Below are positions 6,077-16,074 of a DNA stretch of 47,126 bases, piece by piece (the first letter of the stretch is position 1; every line of letters begins with the position of its first letter). Below the pieces are notes generated by a model. The model ran no database searches. It worked only from the letters and a program-made list of their open reading frames with translations, and was not told the DNA's origin. A program made the translations under genes and the position numbers. This DNA is from Flavobacterium sp. (GTDB lineage: Bacteria; Bacteroidota; Bacteroidia; Flavobacteriales; Flavobacteriaceae): NCBI GenBank assembly GCA_023259675.1, contig JALRGT010000021.1, positions 1 through 47,126 of the forward strand, written 5' to 3'.

Positions 6077-8410
6077 TTACCCGATAATATCCAACTTCGC
6101 GAAGCGCAACAACAATTTTTTGATGCCGCCGACTTCAAATTTTATCTCTGCTTTTTTATCGGCACCCACTCCTTCCAGATTCAGTACTTGCCCTTTTCCG
6201 AAGCGTTCGTGCATCACGATATTTCCAGCCACTAATTTATTATCAAACAGATTGGCTGTTCCGGAAGGTGCATTGTTCGCAACGGGTTTCAATTTCCTGA
6301 CATTGATATCCGATTTGGGTTCGTTATCGGTAATATATTTGGGTGGCGTGGCGTTGGTTGGTTTTGCCAAACGCAATTTAGATTTATCGACATCACCAAA
6401 AATATCTTTATCGATCATTGATTTGTAACGGTAATTGCTCTCGGCCGGTGTTAGATATTCTAAAAACTGCCCGTCAATTTCTTCAATAAAACGAGACGGC
6501 TCACTATCGGTCAATTTTCCCCAACGGTAACGCGATTGCGAATAGGTTAGATACGCCTGGTGTTCTGCACGCGTCAAAGCCACATAAAACAAGCGACGTT
6601 CTTCTTCGAGTTCGCTACGGGTACTCATACTCATGGCGCTCGGAAACAAATCTTCTTCCATTCCCACCACAAAAACATGGGGAAATTCCAGTCCTTTGGC
6701 CAAGTGAATTGTCATCAAAGCCACACGATCTTCGTCACTGGTGTCTTTGTCTAAATCGGTTGCCAAGGCCACATCTTCCATAAATTCGGATAATGCGCCT
6801 CTTGCACCGTCAATTTCTTTTTGTCCTTCGGTAAAATCCTTGATTCCGTTTAATAACTCTTCTATGTTTTGAACTTTGGCCATTCCTTCTGGTGTGGCAT
6901 CTTTTTTCAATTCTTGGACCAATCCTGTTTTTTTAGAAACGTGATCGGTGATATAAAAAGCGTCTTGATTTTCGTTGATAACCTGAAAACTTTGAATCAT
7001 GGTAACAAAATCTTTCAGTTTTTGCTTGGTTCCCGAATTCAGTTTCAAGTCAATCTTATCAATATTTTGCATGACTTCAAATATGGAACGCTTGTAATGA
7101 TTGGCGGCAACAGTCAATTTCTCGACCGTGGTATCCCCTATTCCTCTTGCCGGATAATTGATAACCCGCATCAAGGCTTCCTCGTCTTTGGGATTGATTA
7201 CCAATCGCAGGTAACACAAGACATCCTTAATTTCTTTTCTTTGATAGAAAGACAAACCACCATAAATACGATACGGAATATCGCGTTTTCTCAAGGCGTC
7301 TTCCATCGCACGAGATTGGGCGTTGGTACGGTACAAAATGGCAAAAGCACCGTTGTGCAATTGATTTTGCATCTTTTGTTCGAATATCGTACTGGCCACA
7401 AAACGTCCTTCTTCGGCATCAGTCAGACTGCGATGTACTTTTATTTTGGGGCCAAAATCATTGGCTGTCCAAACAATTTTATCGAGTTTGGTTTTATTTT
7501 TATCAATAATGGTATTCGCCGCTTCCACAATATTTCGGGTCGAACGGTAATTTTGTTCCAGACGAAACATTTTTACGCCTTCATAATCTTTTTGGAAATT
7601 CAGAATGTTGTTAATATTGGCACCTCGAAAGGCATAAATACTTTGGGCATCGTCCCCAACCACACAGATATTCTGGAACTTATCCGATAAAGCGCGTACA
7701 ATCAAATATTGGGAATGATTGGTATCTTGGTACTCATCTACCAGAATGTAGCGAAAACGGTTTTGGTATTTGGCTAGAACTTCCGGAAAACGCGTCAATA
7801 ACTCATTGGTTTTCAAAAGCAAATCATCAAAATCCATCGCTCCCGATTTGAAGCAACGATCTACATAATTCTGATAAATTTCACCCAGACGCGGTTTCTT
7901 GGCCATCGCATCGGCTTCTTGTAATTCGGGATTATTAAAATAGGCTTTTACGGTAATCAAACTGTTTTTGTAACTCGATATCCTGCCTAAAACCTGTTTG
8001 GGTTTATACACATCTCGGTCCAATTGCATTTCTTTAATAATTCCGGAAATTGCTCGTACCGAATCCTGTGAATCATAAATCGTAAAATTGGAAGGATACC
8101 CTAAAAGTTCCGCTTCCGAACGTAAAATTCGAGCAAAAACGGAGTGAAAAGTTCCCATCCAAAGATTTTTGGCCTCGGTGGCTCCCACGATATCCGAAAT
8201 ACGATTTTTCATTTCGCGGGCCGCCTTATTGGTAAAGGTGAGCGATAATATATTAAAAGCATCAACTCCCAGATGCATCAAATAGGCAATCCTAATGGTT
8301 AAAACCCTCGTTTTTCCGGAGCCGGCTCCCGCAATGATAATCATGGGCCCGTCTTTTTGTAAAACAGGTTCGCGTTGGGCTTCGTTAAGTTGATTAATAT
8401 AATGTTCCAT
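6077..8410 (-). CDS. uvrD: UvrD/PcrA-type superfamily 1 DNA helicase
   Basis: A 777-residue 3'-5' SF1A helicase for repair and for clearing replication obstacles. The motifs occur in order: Q-motif LNEAQREPV, Walker A AGAGSGKT (residues 27-34), motif Ia TFTNKAAREM, Walker B DEYQDTNHSQ, motif III GDDAQSIYAFRGA, motif IV QNYRST, motif V TIHLAKGLEFPHVFV and motif VI RRLFYVALTRAE. The C-terminal tail (HERFGKGQVLNLEG...) is the Tudor-like module that binds RNA polymerase in PcrA/UvrD. Length and motif content are complete. Its 3' end adjoins the right arm of the GIY-YIG element. A TATTTTTG box occurs on the minus strand at 8437-8430, without a clear -33 partner. Confidence 0.93.
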   Translation of the reverse strand: MEHYINQLNEAQREPVLQKDGPMIIIAGAGSGKTRVLTIRIAYLMHLGVDAFNILSLTFTNKAAREMKNRISDIVGATEAKNLWMGTFHSVFARILRSEAELLGYPSNFTIYDSQDSVRAISGIIKEMQLDRDVYKPKQVLGRISSYKNSLITVKAYFNNPELQEADAMAKKPRLGEIYQNYVDRCFKSGAMDFDDLLLKTNELLTRFPEVLAKYQNRFRYILVDEYQDTNHSQYLIVRALSDKFQNICVVGDDAQSIYAFRGANINNILNFQKDYEGVKMFRLEQNYRSTRNIVEAANTIIDKNKTKLDKIVWTANDFGPKIKVHRSLTDAEEGRFVASTIFEQKMQNQLHNGAFAILYRTNAQSRAMEDALRKRDIPYRIYGGLSFYQRKEIKDVLCYLRLVINPKDEEALMRVINYPARGIGDTTVEKLTVAANHYKRSIFEVMQNIDKIDLKLNSGTKQKLKDFVTMIQSFQVINENQDAFYITDHVSKKTGLVQELKKDATPEGMAKVQNIEELLNGIKDFTEGQKEIDGARGALSEFMEDVALATDLDKDTSDEDRVALMTIHLAKGLEFPHVFVVGMEEDLFPSAMSMSTRSELEEERRLFYVALTRAEHQAYLTYSQSRYRWGKLTDSEPSRFIEEIDGQFLEYLTPAESNYRYKSMIDKDIFGDVDKSKLRLAKPTNATPPKYITDNEPKSDINVRKLKPVANNAPSGTANLFDNKLVAGNIVMHERFGKGQVLNLEGVGADKKAEIKFEVGGIKKLLLRFAKLDIIG

Positions 8411-8557
8411 GAAAAAAAGTCTATTTACGCAAAAATAAGAATTTAAGATTTAGAAAGAAACCTTTAACTTAAAATGAAAAAGCTTTTATTTATTCGCAGG
8501 CAATAAAAGGGGAATTATCCGTAAAAATTCTATTTTTGTTTTTCAAAAATCAAAAAA

Positions 8558-9079
8558 ATGGACACAACGACAATTACAGAAATAGTAGCTTATACCCTTC
8601 CATCCTTAATTACTGGAGCTGTTGCTTATTTTTTATTCGATTCTCACTTTAAAGACCAACAAAATACGAGACGTTGGCTACTGCAAAAAGACAAACAATC
8701 AGCTACTTTACCGCTTCGTTTGCAAGCCTATGAGCGTATGACCTTGTTTATGGAACGCATCAATCCGTCGCAAATGATGGTTCGAATCAATCCGATTTCC
8801 GAAAATAAAAAAGATTACCAAAACTATGTCATCGCCCAAATTGAGCAGGAATTTGAACACAATATTGCCCAACAAATTTATATTTCCAATGAATGTTGGT
8901 CTGTTATTTTAACGGCCAAAAACGCAACAATTCAACTAATCAGAACAGCTGCCAATACTGAAAAAACAACCAATGCCGATAGTTTACGTGAATTTGTGAT
9001 CAGTGAATTAATCGACAAACCATCACCTAGTAGTGCCGCTTTGGCTTTTATCAAAAATGAAGTGGGAGAATTATTTTAA
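8558..9079 (+). CDS. Conserved flavobacterial protein with one N-terminal TM segment (DUF7935-like)
   Basis: A 173-residue protein with a single hydrophobic segment (about residues 8-27, ending AVAYFLFD), followed by a charged cytoplasmic-looking body rich in helices. There are no catalytic motifs that I recognise. It resembles the family now labelled DUF7935 in Flavobacteria, from memory and not checked. The start ATG at 8558 is preceded by a TATTTTTG box at 8531-8538. It converges with the patatin gene, with a single base between their stop codons. Function unknown. Confidence 0.75.
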   Translation: MDTTTITEIVAYTLPSLITGAVAYFLFDSHFKDQQNTRRWLLQKDKQSATLPLRLQAYERMTLFMERINPSQMMVRINPISENKKDYQNYVIAQIEQEFEHNIAQQIYISNECWSVILTAKNATIQLIRTAANTEKTTNADSLREFVISELIDKPSPSSAALAFIKNEVGELF

Positions 9080-9080
9080 A

Positions 9081-9977
9081 TTATTCCTTTGATTCTTTTT
9101 TTAATTTAGATTTAGCATAATCAAATCCTTCATGCCACCAGCTTTCCATTTGCGTTTTATTAAAAATCAAGGAATTGCTGGTTAACGCATTAGGGGTATA
9201 ATAAAAATTGAGTTTTACGTTTTCGTTTATTGCTGCCAATTTCCCGATTTCAATGTCGTCTTTTCTTACCTGATCCAGTAAAGAACTAAAAAGATTAAGC
9301 AATAAGGAAAAAGGATTTTTTCCCAATACTTTTGGGGTCACTTTATTTTCGATATCCAAAACAATAACATCTATTTCTTTTGCTCCTCGCTTTACCGCTT
9401 CCTCTATTGGCACTAACGCCGAAAATCCGCCATCACCATAATCAGCATTATTTTTGGTGACCATGCTCATAAAAGGAACATAGTTACAGGAAATCCATAT
9501 CCATTCGCAAAATTCATCATAATCAAAATCATTTATCGATTTGTATTCGGCTCTATTTTGGGTCAAATTGGTTACGGTTATTACAACATCAATGTTTCTT
9601 TTTTTCAGTTCATTAAAATCTACTTCCGTGATGGTGTTTTTAATCAATTTTTTCAGGTTAAGACTTTCTCCAAATGTTTTCGATTTTCTCAAAAAACTCA
9701 GCAGTACATGAAAATGATTAATCCGGATAGAAAACTCTCCATTTTTATATTTAACGGTAAAAGGGGAATTACTGAAGATACTGTTTTGATTGACGGAGGT
9801 GAAAGCGGTCCTAATTTCATCTATTTTATTCAAAGCCAAATGAGAAACCAAAAGACTTCCCGTGGACGTCCCGATTAAAATATCGTATTTATTTTTTTCT
9901 ATTTCCAAAAGATATTGGGCAACACCACCTGCAAACGCTCCTTTACTCCCTCCGCCCGAAATTACCAATGCTCTCAT
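9081..9977 (-). CDS. Patatin-like phospholipase family protein
   Basis: A 298-residue serine lipase-fold protein with a Ser-Asp catalytic dyad. The oxyanion loop is SGGGSKGAFAGG (residues 7-18), the nucleophile elbow GTSTG lies at about residues 37-41, and the DGG motif occurs in ADYGDGGFSALVP. There is no signal peptide and no C-terminal barrel, so it is the cytoplasmic YchK/RssA-like type and not a type V secreted patatin. The family hydrolyses acyl chains of phospholipids or lysophospholipids. It lies between the M1 peptidase gene (same strand, 65-bp gap) and a convergent one-TM protein gene. Confidence 0.88.
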   Translation of the reverse strand: MRALVISGGGSKGAFAGGVAQYLLEIEKNKYDILIGTSTGSLLVSHLALNKIDEIRTAFTSVNQNSIFSNSPFTVKYKNGEFSIRINHFHVLLSFLRKSKTFGESLNLKKLIKNTITEVDFNELKKRNIDVVITVTNLTQNRAEYKSINDFDYDEFCEWIWISCNYVPFMSMVTKNNADYGDGGFSALVPIEEAVKRGAKEIDVIVLDIENKVTPKVLGKNPFSLLLNLFSSLLDQVRKDDIEIGKLAAINENVKLNFYYTPNALTSNSLIFNKTQMESWWHEGFDYAKSKLKKESKE

Positions 9978-10042
9978 TCTTTAGCTTTTTATATTTAGAA
10001 TTGTAATGTGCTTTGATTCAACCTATTTCAACAATATTTACA

Positions 10043-12103
10043 CTAATGTAATAATTTATCCAATTGTATCTGCTCTTTTTCGGTTAAACTGGGTAAAAGT
10101 TGCTCAAAAGAAACTCTCATCAATTCCTTTTTCAATAATAATCGAATGGTGTCCCTTCCATATTTTGAAAATTGCCACATGTGATGCGTTGTCGCATTGA
10201 CTAAATTTCGGAGAACGGTTTCATTAATCAAGCCAAAAGCGATGAGTTTTTCCAATGCATTTTGTCTGGTCGTAGCTTCATAATTTAACGATGAATATTG
10301 AATTAATTCATTCATTAAAATCGTTTTATCCTCTTCAAAATCGGGTGTTTCAATCGCCAATGACAACCAAAGTGTTCGCAAATTATAATCATTGAATCCT
10401 ATCCAGTCTTTGGTTTGTTGCAAATAATCCACTCGCTTTTCGGGAAAATTTTTCCACAAATAATACAAAGTGATTTCTCTGGTATCATAGGATTTATCGT
10501 TTAACAAACTTTCATATGCGGTTCTAAAATCAGCTGAAATTTCAGGTAACGATGCAGCAACTGCTTGTCGCACCTGAATATTTTTGGTAGCCAAAGCCAA
10601 TTGTAACAATGCTTTTTTGTCTTTGAAACTTTCCTTTTTTAACTGATTGACGATGGCCACTTTTACTGTAAAATAGGCATCAGACAGCATTATTTTGGTA
10701 AAGAATACTTCTTTTTCTGCCAATGGTTTTTTCTTGAGTTGCTCGACTTCAAAAAGCAATTGTATCATTTTATTTTTTAAAAGTAAATCATTGGAAATTG
10801 GGGTGTTAAATACCGATGACTCCAGCCATACTTTACTAAAATTCTCTATATCAATAGCTGATACTTTTTTGATTTCATCAAAGAAATCTTGAGTATTTAC
10901 CGATTGAAATGCGTTTTTTTTCAAATACCGTTTCACCGCTTTTTTAAATGCTTTATCACCTATTGTTTGGTGTAAAACAAATAAAGCCCAAGCTCCTTTT
11001 TGGTAAAAAGTCAACGAACTGGCTTTGGCATTCAAAACCGGAATCGAATCCGTTCTCGAAGCATATTTTAGTTGTTGCGCCGATTCGTATAATTGGGAAT
11101 AAAAATAATCATCACCGTACAATTTGCGCTCGGCCAATAACGTATAATACGTCGCAAATCCTTCCTGCAACCAATGGTGTTTGCTGCTTTCGGCGGTAAC
11201 CAAATCACCAAACCACTGATGCGCAAGTTCGTGTGCATTGACATCGATATAACTTCTGTCTGCAAATCCTATTGAATCGACCACGTACCGACTCGAAAAT
11301 AGCGTTGCCGAAGTGTTTTCCATTCCGGCATATATAAAATCCCGAACCGGAGCTTGCCTGTAAATTTCCCAAGGATACTTCACTCCAATTTCTTTTTCGA
11401 GAAAATCGAATATTTTTTTGGAATCGCGATACGTAGTTTCGAATAGTGCTGAATCTTTTGGTTCCAAATACATTTCCAAAGGAATTCCTGATTTTGACTT
11501 TTCTTGATGCTTTTCAAATTTCCCAATGGCTAACATCAACAAGTAAGAACTCATTGGTTTTTGCATCCGGTATTGCCAATGGTAAAGTTCATTCTGTTCT
11601 AATTTTGATTGTAACTTTCCGTTTGAAATCACTTGGTAATCTTTCTCAAATGCAACATCTAAATTGAAAACTACTTTTTCGTTCACATCATCAAAACTCG
11701 GAAACCAATTGCTGGTATATCTTCCCTGCCCTTGTGTCCAAATCTGTAAATTGTTTGTTGCATTCGAACCAATAAAATACAGGGCTTGCTTTGGCTTGGC
11801 TAAATAGGTAAAAGTCAATTGATTTGTTCCTTTTTTAAACGGAAAAATAAGTTGCAGTTCTTTTGCTGAATTAATGTAGTGTATCGTATTTCCATTAAGA
11901 GACACCTCGGAAAACGTCATGTTTTGAGCATCAATTTTGATGGTGTCAATAGGTCTCAGTACTTCAAATTCATAATTAATCACTCCAGAAACCGATTTTT
12001 CAATCGGATTGATCTTAATTTTTCCTAGTACGGATTTAAAATCAACAAATTGAGTTTGTTGTGCAAAAGAGAAATAAGAAACAAATAGTAAGAGGTATTT
12101 CAT
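10043..12103 (-). CDS. M1 family metallopeptidase (aminopeptidase N-like), probably exported
   Basis: A 686-residue gluzincin aminopeptidase. A signal peptide (MKYLLLFVSYFSFAQQ) points to export. The substrate-binding exopeptidase motif appears as AGMENTSATLF. The zinc site HELAHQWFGD is followed 18 residues later by the third ligand Glu in WLQEGFATYY. After the catalytic core comes a helical, HEAT-like C-terminal region. The expected function is removal of N-terminal residues from peptides in the periplasm or at the cell surface. No T9SS C-terminal domain is obvious. It is transcribed towards the patatin gene. Confidence 0.92.
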   Translation of the reverse strand: MKYLLLFVSYFSFAQQTQFVDFKSVLGKIKINPIEKSVSGVINYEFEVLRPIDTIKIDAQNMTFSEVSLNGNTIHYINSAKELQLIFPFKKGTNQLTFTYLAKPKQALYFIGSNATNNLQIWTQGQGRYTSNWFPSFDDVNEKVVFNLDVAFEKDYQVISNGKLQSKLEQNELYHWQYRMQKPMSSYLLMLAIGKFEKHQEKSKSGIPLEMYLEPKDSALFETTYRDSKKIFDFLEKEIGVKYPWEIYRQAPVRDFIYAGMENTSATLFSSRYVVDSIGFADRSYIDVNAHELAHQWFGDLVTAESSKHHWLQEGFATYYTLLAERKLYGDDYFYSQLYESAQQLKYASRTDSIPVLNAKASSLTFYQKGAWALFVLHQTIGDKAFKKAVKRYLKKNAFQSVNTQDFFDEIKKVSAIDIENFSKVWLESSVFNTPISNDLLLKNKMIQLLFEVEQLKKKPLAEKEVFFTKIMLSDAYFTVKVAIVNQLKKESFKDKKALLQLALATKNIQVRQAVAASLPEISADFRTAYESLLNDKSYDTREITLYYLWKNFPEKRVDYLQQTKDWIGFNDYNLRTLWLSLAIETPDFEEDKTILMNELIQYSSLNYEATTRQNALEKLIAFGLINETVLRNLVNATTHHMWQFSKYGRDTIRLLLKKELMRVSFEQLLPSLTEKEQIQLDKLLH

Positions 12104-12380
12104 TTTAATTTGGAGGCTATAGTACTAGATTTAATAGAAATGTAAAATTATTTAAAACCCAATATTTTCAGGTATTCTTAAAGTAAATATAGGACTATTA
12201 TTTTATAAAATCCAATTCAGAATATTCTAAAAACAACAAGGATTGCTGGGTTTGAACAATACAAACCGATAAATAAATTGATTACACAACACATATATTA
12301 ATTTCATAGTATTTAAAAATAGTAGATTGATAGTTTACTTTTCATGTAGCCCCATAAGTTGCTAGTTATATTCTGGTTTT

Positions 12381-12490
12381 GCGTAAGGGATTGCAGGCGA
12401 CATCCTCGTAGTCCCGTTCCCGAAACCTCGGGTCGGGATGTAGAGATAAAGCCGTAAAGCCCGACCCGGAGTTTACGGAGGGATACGCCC
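12381..12490 (+). repeat. GCGTAAGGGAT-type intergenic repeat, copy B
   Basis: The only notable content in the 528-base gap between the M1 peptidase and porX is this GC-rich block. It runs from GCGTAAGGGATTGCAG to GGATACGCCC, with AAGCCCGACCC in between. Internal pairing is possible, for example CATCC at 12401-12405 with GGATG at 12436-12440. The same framework, GCGTrAGGGAT...AGCCCGAC...ACGCCC, is found reversed at 16464-16580. Blocks of this kind are frequent in Flavobacterium spacers, from general familiarity. The remaining sequence (12104-12380 and 12491-12631) is AT-rich with nothing recognised. Confidence 0.55.
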
Positions 12491-12631
12491 GAAAAAGGCT
12501 TCTGTCATAAAAATCCTTTTGTTTTTGAGTACTAAAATTATCAGTAATTTTATCATAATATTAGCATCGAACAGCTGCAAAAAAATGTAAATTGGCTTTC
12601 TGAATACACACATTTGAATAGATACAATACT

Positions 12632-14185
12632 ATGGATAAAATAAAAATACTTTGGGTTGATGACGAGATTGATTATCTAAAACCACACATATTATTTCTG
12701 GAGAAAAAAAATTACAGCGTAACAACCTGCAATAATGGGCGGGATGCAATAGATATTTTTGAAAATGAAAATTTTGATATTGTTTTTCTGGATGAAAACA
12801 TGCCTGGAATGAGCGGTTTGGAAACCTTATCGGAAATGAAGGAAAAGAAATCTACGATTCCGATGATTATGATTACCAAAAGTGAGGAAGAATACATCAT
12901 GGAGGAAGCCATAGGTTCTAAAATTGCCGATTACTTGATTAAACCGGTGAATCCAAACCAGATTTTGTTGAGTTTAAAGAAAAACCTGGATCATTCGAGA
13001 TTGGTTTCGGAAAAAACAACCTTGGATTACCAAAAGGAATTTCGGAAAATCACGATGGAAATGGCGATGGTCAACAGCTATGAAGATTGGATTGAATTGT
13101 ACAAGAAACTGATTTTTTGGGAACTGGAACTGGAAAATATTAACGATCAAAGTATGATTGAAATTTTGGAATCCCAAAAAACGGAGGCCAATTCACAATT
13201 CGGAAAATTCATTGAGCGTCACTATGAAGATTGGTTTGCACCAAAAGCAAATAAACCGATTCAATCGCATACTTTATTCAAAGAATTGGTAGTTCCTGAA
13301 ATTGTAAAAAAAGACAAACCGATACTGTTTGTGGTTATTGATAATTTGCGTTACGACCAATGGAAAGCTTTTGAAAATGTTGTAGGCAATTATTACAAAC
13401 TAGAAAAAGAAGTTCCCTATTACTCCATTTTACCTACAGCCACACAATATGCCCGAAACGCCATTTTCTCTGGCTTAACTCCACTGGAAATGGAAAAACA
13501 ATTTCCGCAATATTGGAAAAATGATCCAGAAGAAGGCGGTAAAAACTTATTTGAAGCCGAATTTTTATCGGCCCAACTCAAACGTTTGGGTTTACACATC
13601 AAAGAGGATTACTTTAAAATCACCAATATGGCTGCCGGTAAAAAACTGGTAGAAAACTTCAAAGCTTTCAAAAACAACGACTTGATTACCATTGTATATA
13701 ATTTTGTCGATATGCTCTCGCATGCCAAAACAGAAATGGACGTCGTGAAAGAACTTGCTCCCGATGATAAAGCTTATCGTTCCTTGACATTGAGTTGGTT
13801 TAAGAACTCTCCTTTATTGGAAATCATACAACAGGCCCAATCATTAGGTTTCAAATTAATTTTGACAACCGATCACGGAACCATAAATGTCAAAAACCCT
13901 TCGAAAGTGGTGGGAGACAAAGAAACCAGTTTGAATTTACGCTATAAAACAGGACGTAGTCTCACTTATAATCAAAAAGACGTGTATGCGGTAAAAGATC
14001 CAAAAAAAATTGGATTACCAACCATAAATATGAGTAGTTCTTATATTTTTGCAAAAAATGATTTGTTTTTGGCGTATGTCAATAATTACAACCATTATGT
14101 GAGTTATTATAGAAATACCTATCAACATGGCGGAATTTCACTTGAAGAAATGATAATTCCTTTTTTGATTTTTAATCCAAAATAA
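12632..14185 (+). CDS. porX: PorX: response regulator with PglZ (alkaline-phosphatase-like) effector domain
   Basis: A 517-residue regulator of type IX secretion and gliding in Bacteroidota. The N-terminal receiver domain (about 1-120) has the acidic pocket WVDDE, the phospho-acceptor Asp54 in VFLDENMPG, and the conserved Lys in YLIKPVNP. After a helical linker, the C-terminal PglZ domain (about 200-510) has VVIDNLRYDQW, LTTDHGT and YQHGGISLEEMIIP, the metal-binding signature of the phosphodiesterase fold. I prefer the ATG at 12632 over the in-frame TTG at 12614 because MDKIKILWVDDE is the standard start. The histidine kinase PorY is not in the window. It is followed at 60 bp by tsaE, and the two may be co-transcribed. 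Confidence 0.93.
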   Translation: MDKIKILWVDDEIDYLKPHILFLEKKNYSVTTCNNGRDAIDIFENENFDIVFLDENMPGMSGLETLSEMKEKKSTIPMIMITKSEEEYIMEEAIGSKIADYLIKPVNPNQILLSLKKNLDHSRLVSEKTTLDYQKEFRKITMEMAMVNSYEDWIELYKKLIFWELELENINDQSMIEILESQKTEANSQFGKFIERHYEDWFAPKANKPIQSHTLFKELVVPEIVKKDKPILFVVIDNLRYDQWKAFENVVGNYYKLEKEVPYYSILPTATQYARNAIFSGLTPLEMEKQFPQYWKNDPEEGGKNLFEAEFLSAQLKRLGLHIKEDYFKITNMAAGKKLVENFKAFKNNDLITIVYNFVDMLSHAKTEMDVVKELAPDDKAYRSLTLSWFKNSPLLEIIQQAQSLGFKLILTTDHGTINVKNPSKVVGDKETSLNLRYKTGRSLTYNQKDVYAVKDPKKIGLPTINMSSSYIFAKNDLFLAYVNNYNHYVSYYRNTYQHGGISLEEMIIPFLIFNPK

Positions 14186-14245
14186 TAAATAGTGATTCTG
14201 TGATTGACAGCTTCAAATCTTAAACTTTAAACCAAATAGTAAAGA

Positions 14246-14656
14246 ATGAACATCCATTTTTCATTAGATGAAATCGAAACGGTTTCCCAAAAAATATTAG
14301 CCGAAAAGCCACATAAAGTGATACTTTTTAACGGGGAAATGGGAGCTGGAAAAACCACTTTGATTAAACAATTGTGTAAAACTTTGGGGGTTTCAGACGC
14401 CACAAGCAGCCCAACTTTTTCTTTAGTAAACGAATACCAAACAACTAACAATCAAACTGTTTACCATTTTGATTTTTACAGAATAAAAAACGAAACGGAA
14501 GCGTTAGACATGGGAATAGACGACTACTTGTATTCTGGAAATTGGTGTTTTATTGAATGGTCTGAAAAAATCCCGAATTTGATTCCGGAAGCACATTCCG
14601 TTATCTCAATTGAATTACTTCCGGATGGAAAAAGAGCATTAGATTTAAGAAATTAA
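14246..14656 (+). CDS. tsaE: TsaE: t6A biosynthesis ATPase
   Basis: A 136-residue P-loop ATPase of the TsaBDE complex, which completes t6A37 formation on tRNA using threonylcarbamoyl-AMP. It has Walker A GEMGAGKTTL (about 30-39), the signature TSSPTFSLVNEY, HFDFYR and the WSEKIP motif near the C-terminus. Length is normal for the family. It sits directly downstream of porX in the same direction, as I recall for other Flavobacteria. It works with the synthase at 4551-5171, which is encoded 9 kb away. Confidence 0.93.
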   Translation: MNIHFSLDEIETVSQKILAEKPHKVILFNGEMGAGKTTLIKQLCKTLGVSDATSSPTFSLVNEYQTTNNQTVYHFDFYRIKNETEALDMGIDDYLYSGNWCFIEWSEKIPNLIPEAHSVISIELLPDGKRALDLRN

Positions 14657-14733
14657 TCCGAACATATTCTTTAAAAAATTAATTTACCTCTAATGCAAAA
14701 ACCAGATAAAAATTCGATTTCAAATTTCAAAAT

Positions 14734-14774
14734 AGAAATTGTTCATTTTAAATCATTTAGAATAGAACATTTCT
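14734..14774. promoter_or_regulatory. Imperfect dyad upstream of ald
   Basis: AGAAATTGTTC at 14734-14744 is mirrored by GAACATTTCT at 14765-14774, one inserted base apart from a perfect match, with a 20-nt spacer rich in A/T. It lies about 65-100 bases before the ald start and could be an operator, since alanine dehydrogenases are often controlled by Lrp/AsnC-type regulators. This is inference from position and symmetry only. Confidence 0.3.
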
Positions 14775-14837
14775 AGGGTTACAAATCGTTTTTTTTTAAT
14801 CTTTTTGCGTATTTTTACTTCTTATTTCGAAACAACA

Positions 14838-16037
14838 ATGTCAATATTATTTACACCATTCACAAGACAACAGCTTTTACCTCAAGAAGAAAAACTAGAG
14901 GTCAAAAGAAAAAAAAGCGAACTTTTTATTGGTATCCCTAATGAAACCAGTTATCAAGAACGCCGCATTTGCCTTACTCCTGATGCTGTAAACGCACTAA
15001 CTTTTCAAGGACATCGTGTGATGATTGAAGCGGGAGCCGGAGAAAACTCCAATTATTCAGATAAGGAATACAGCGATGCCGGTGCCGAAATCACCAATGA
15101 CACCCGAAAAGTATTTGGCTGTCCGATGATTTTAAAAGTGGGAGCCCCTACCGTTGCCGAGATTGAAATGATGAATCCGCAAACAATATTGATTTCATCG
15201 ATACAAATAAAAACAAAACAGCGTGCCTATTTTGAAGCCTTAAGCAAGAAAAAAATTACTGCTCTTGCCTTTGAATACATAAAAGACCAAGACGGAACTT
15301 ATCCAGCAGTACGCTCTTCCAGTGAGATTGCCGGAACCGCTTCTATATTGATTGCAGCCGAATTAATGATTACAACCGATTTTGGAAAAGGATTATTATT
15401 CGGTAACATAACTGGGGTTCCTCCTACCGAAGTCGTTATTTTAGGCGCGGGAACCGTGGGAGAATTTGCTGCAAAAACAGCGATTGGACTGGGTGCTAAC
15501 GTAAAAGTGTTTGACAATTCAATCACCAAATTACGCCGACTGCAAAACAACTTAAGACAACGCATCTTCACTTCAACCATTCAACCCAAGTCGGTAATGA
15601 AAGCTTTGCGTCGTTGTGACGTCGCCATTGGCGCAATGCGTGGAATAGAACGCTGCCCGATTGTAGTTACAGAAACTATGGTTGAGCATATGAAAAAAGG
15701 GGCTGTAATCGTAGATGTCAGCATAGACACAGGAGGCTGTTTTGAAACCTCAGAAGTAACCTCACATGAAAGACCTACATTCATCAAAAGTAACGTTTTA
15801 CATTATTGCGTTCCCAACATAGCCTCTCGCTATCCTAAAACTGCTTCTCTTGGTATCAGTAATATTATCTCCCCTTATTTAATGCAAATTGCCGAAGATG
15901 GCGGAATCGAAAGTGCCATTCGTTGCGACATGGGACTTAAAAATGGAGTGTATTCTTATCACGGAATCCTAACCAACAAAATTATTGGCGATTGGTTCGA
16001 CTTACCCAGTAACGACATCAATTTAATTGTGTTTTAA
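14838..16037 (+). CDS. ald: Alanine dehydrogenase
   Basis: A 399-residue NAD-dependent enzyme interconverting L-alanine with pyruvate and ammonia. The N-terminal domain carries GIPNETSYQERRICLTP, including the pyruvate-contacting Arg; the central Rossmann motif is VVILGAGTVGEFAA; and DVSIDTGGCFETS is typical of the AlaDH/PNT family. I chose the ATG at 14838, which gives MSILFTPFTRQQLLP; the in-frame TTG at 14805 adds an atypical extension. It is somewhat longer at the N-terminus than Bacillus Ald, which is usual in Bacteroidota. It lies 38 bases before a small DUF4258-like gene. Confidence 0.9.
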   Translation: MSILFTPFTRQQLLPQEEKLEVKRKKSELFIGIPNETSYQERRICLTPDAVNALTFQGHRVMIEAGAGENSNYSDKEYSDAGAEITNDTRKVFGCPMILKVGAPTVAEIEMMNPQTILISSIQIKTKQRAYFEALSKKKITALAFEYIKDQDGTYPAVRSSSEIAGTASILIAAELMITTDFGKGLLFGNITGVPPTEVVILGAGTVGEFAAKTAIGLGANVKVFDNSITKLRRLQNNLRQRIFTSTIQPKSVMKALRRCDVAIGAMRGIERCPIVVTETMVEHMKKGAVIVDVSIDTGGCFETSEVTSHERPTFIKSNVLHYCVPNIASRYPKTASLGISNIISPYLMQIAEDGGIESAIRCDMGLKNGVYSYHGILTNKIIGDWFDLPSNDINLIVF

Positions 16038-16074
16038 ATAAACTTTACTTTACCTTTGCCCAAAAAAATTCTTC

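Noticed and set aside
5959..6138. N-terminal extension of the GIY-YIG open frame up to 6138
   Set aside because: It translates the right repeat arm and overlaps the 3' end of uvrD; the family start MKQSYVYILK at 5958 gives the normal length.
6869..7690. Long plus-strand open frame (273 codons) opposite uvrD
   Set aside because: It is antisense to conserved helicase motifs, has no recognisable domain and is a codon-usage shadow.
12614..12631. TTG start for porX
   Set aside because: It adds only six residues before the conserved MDKIKILWVDDE start; the ATG at 12632 fits the receiver domain fold.
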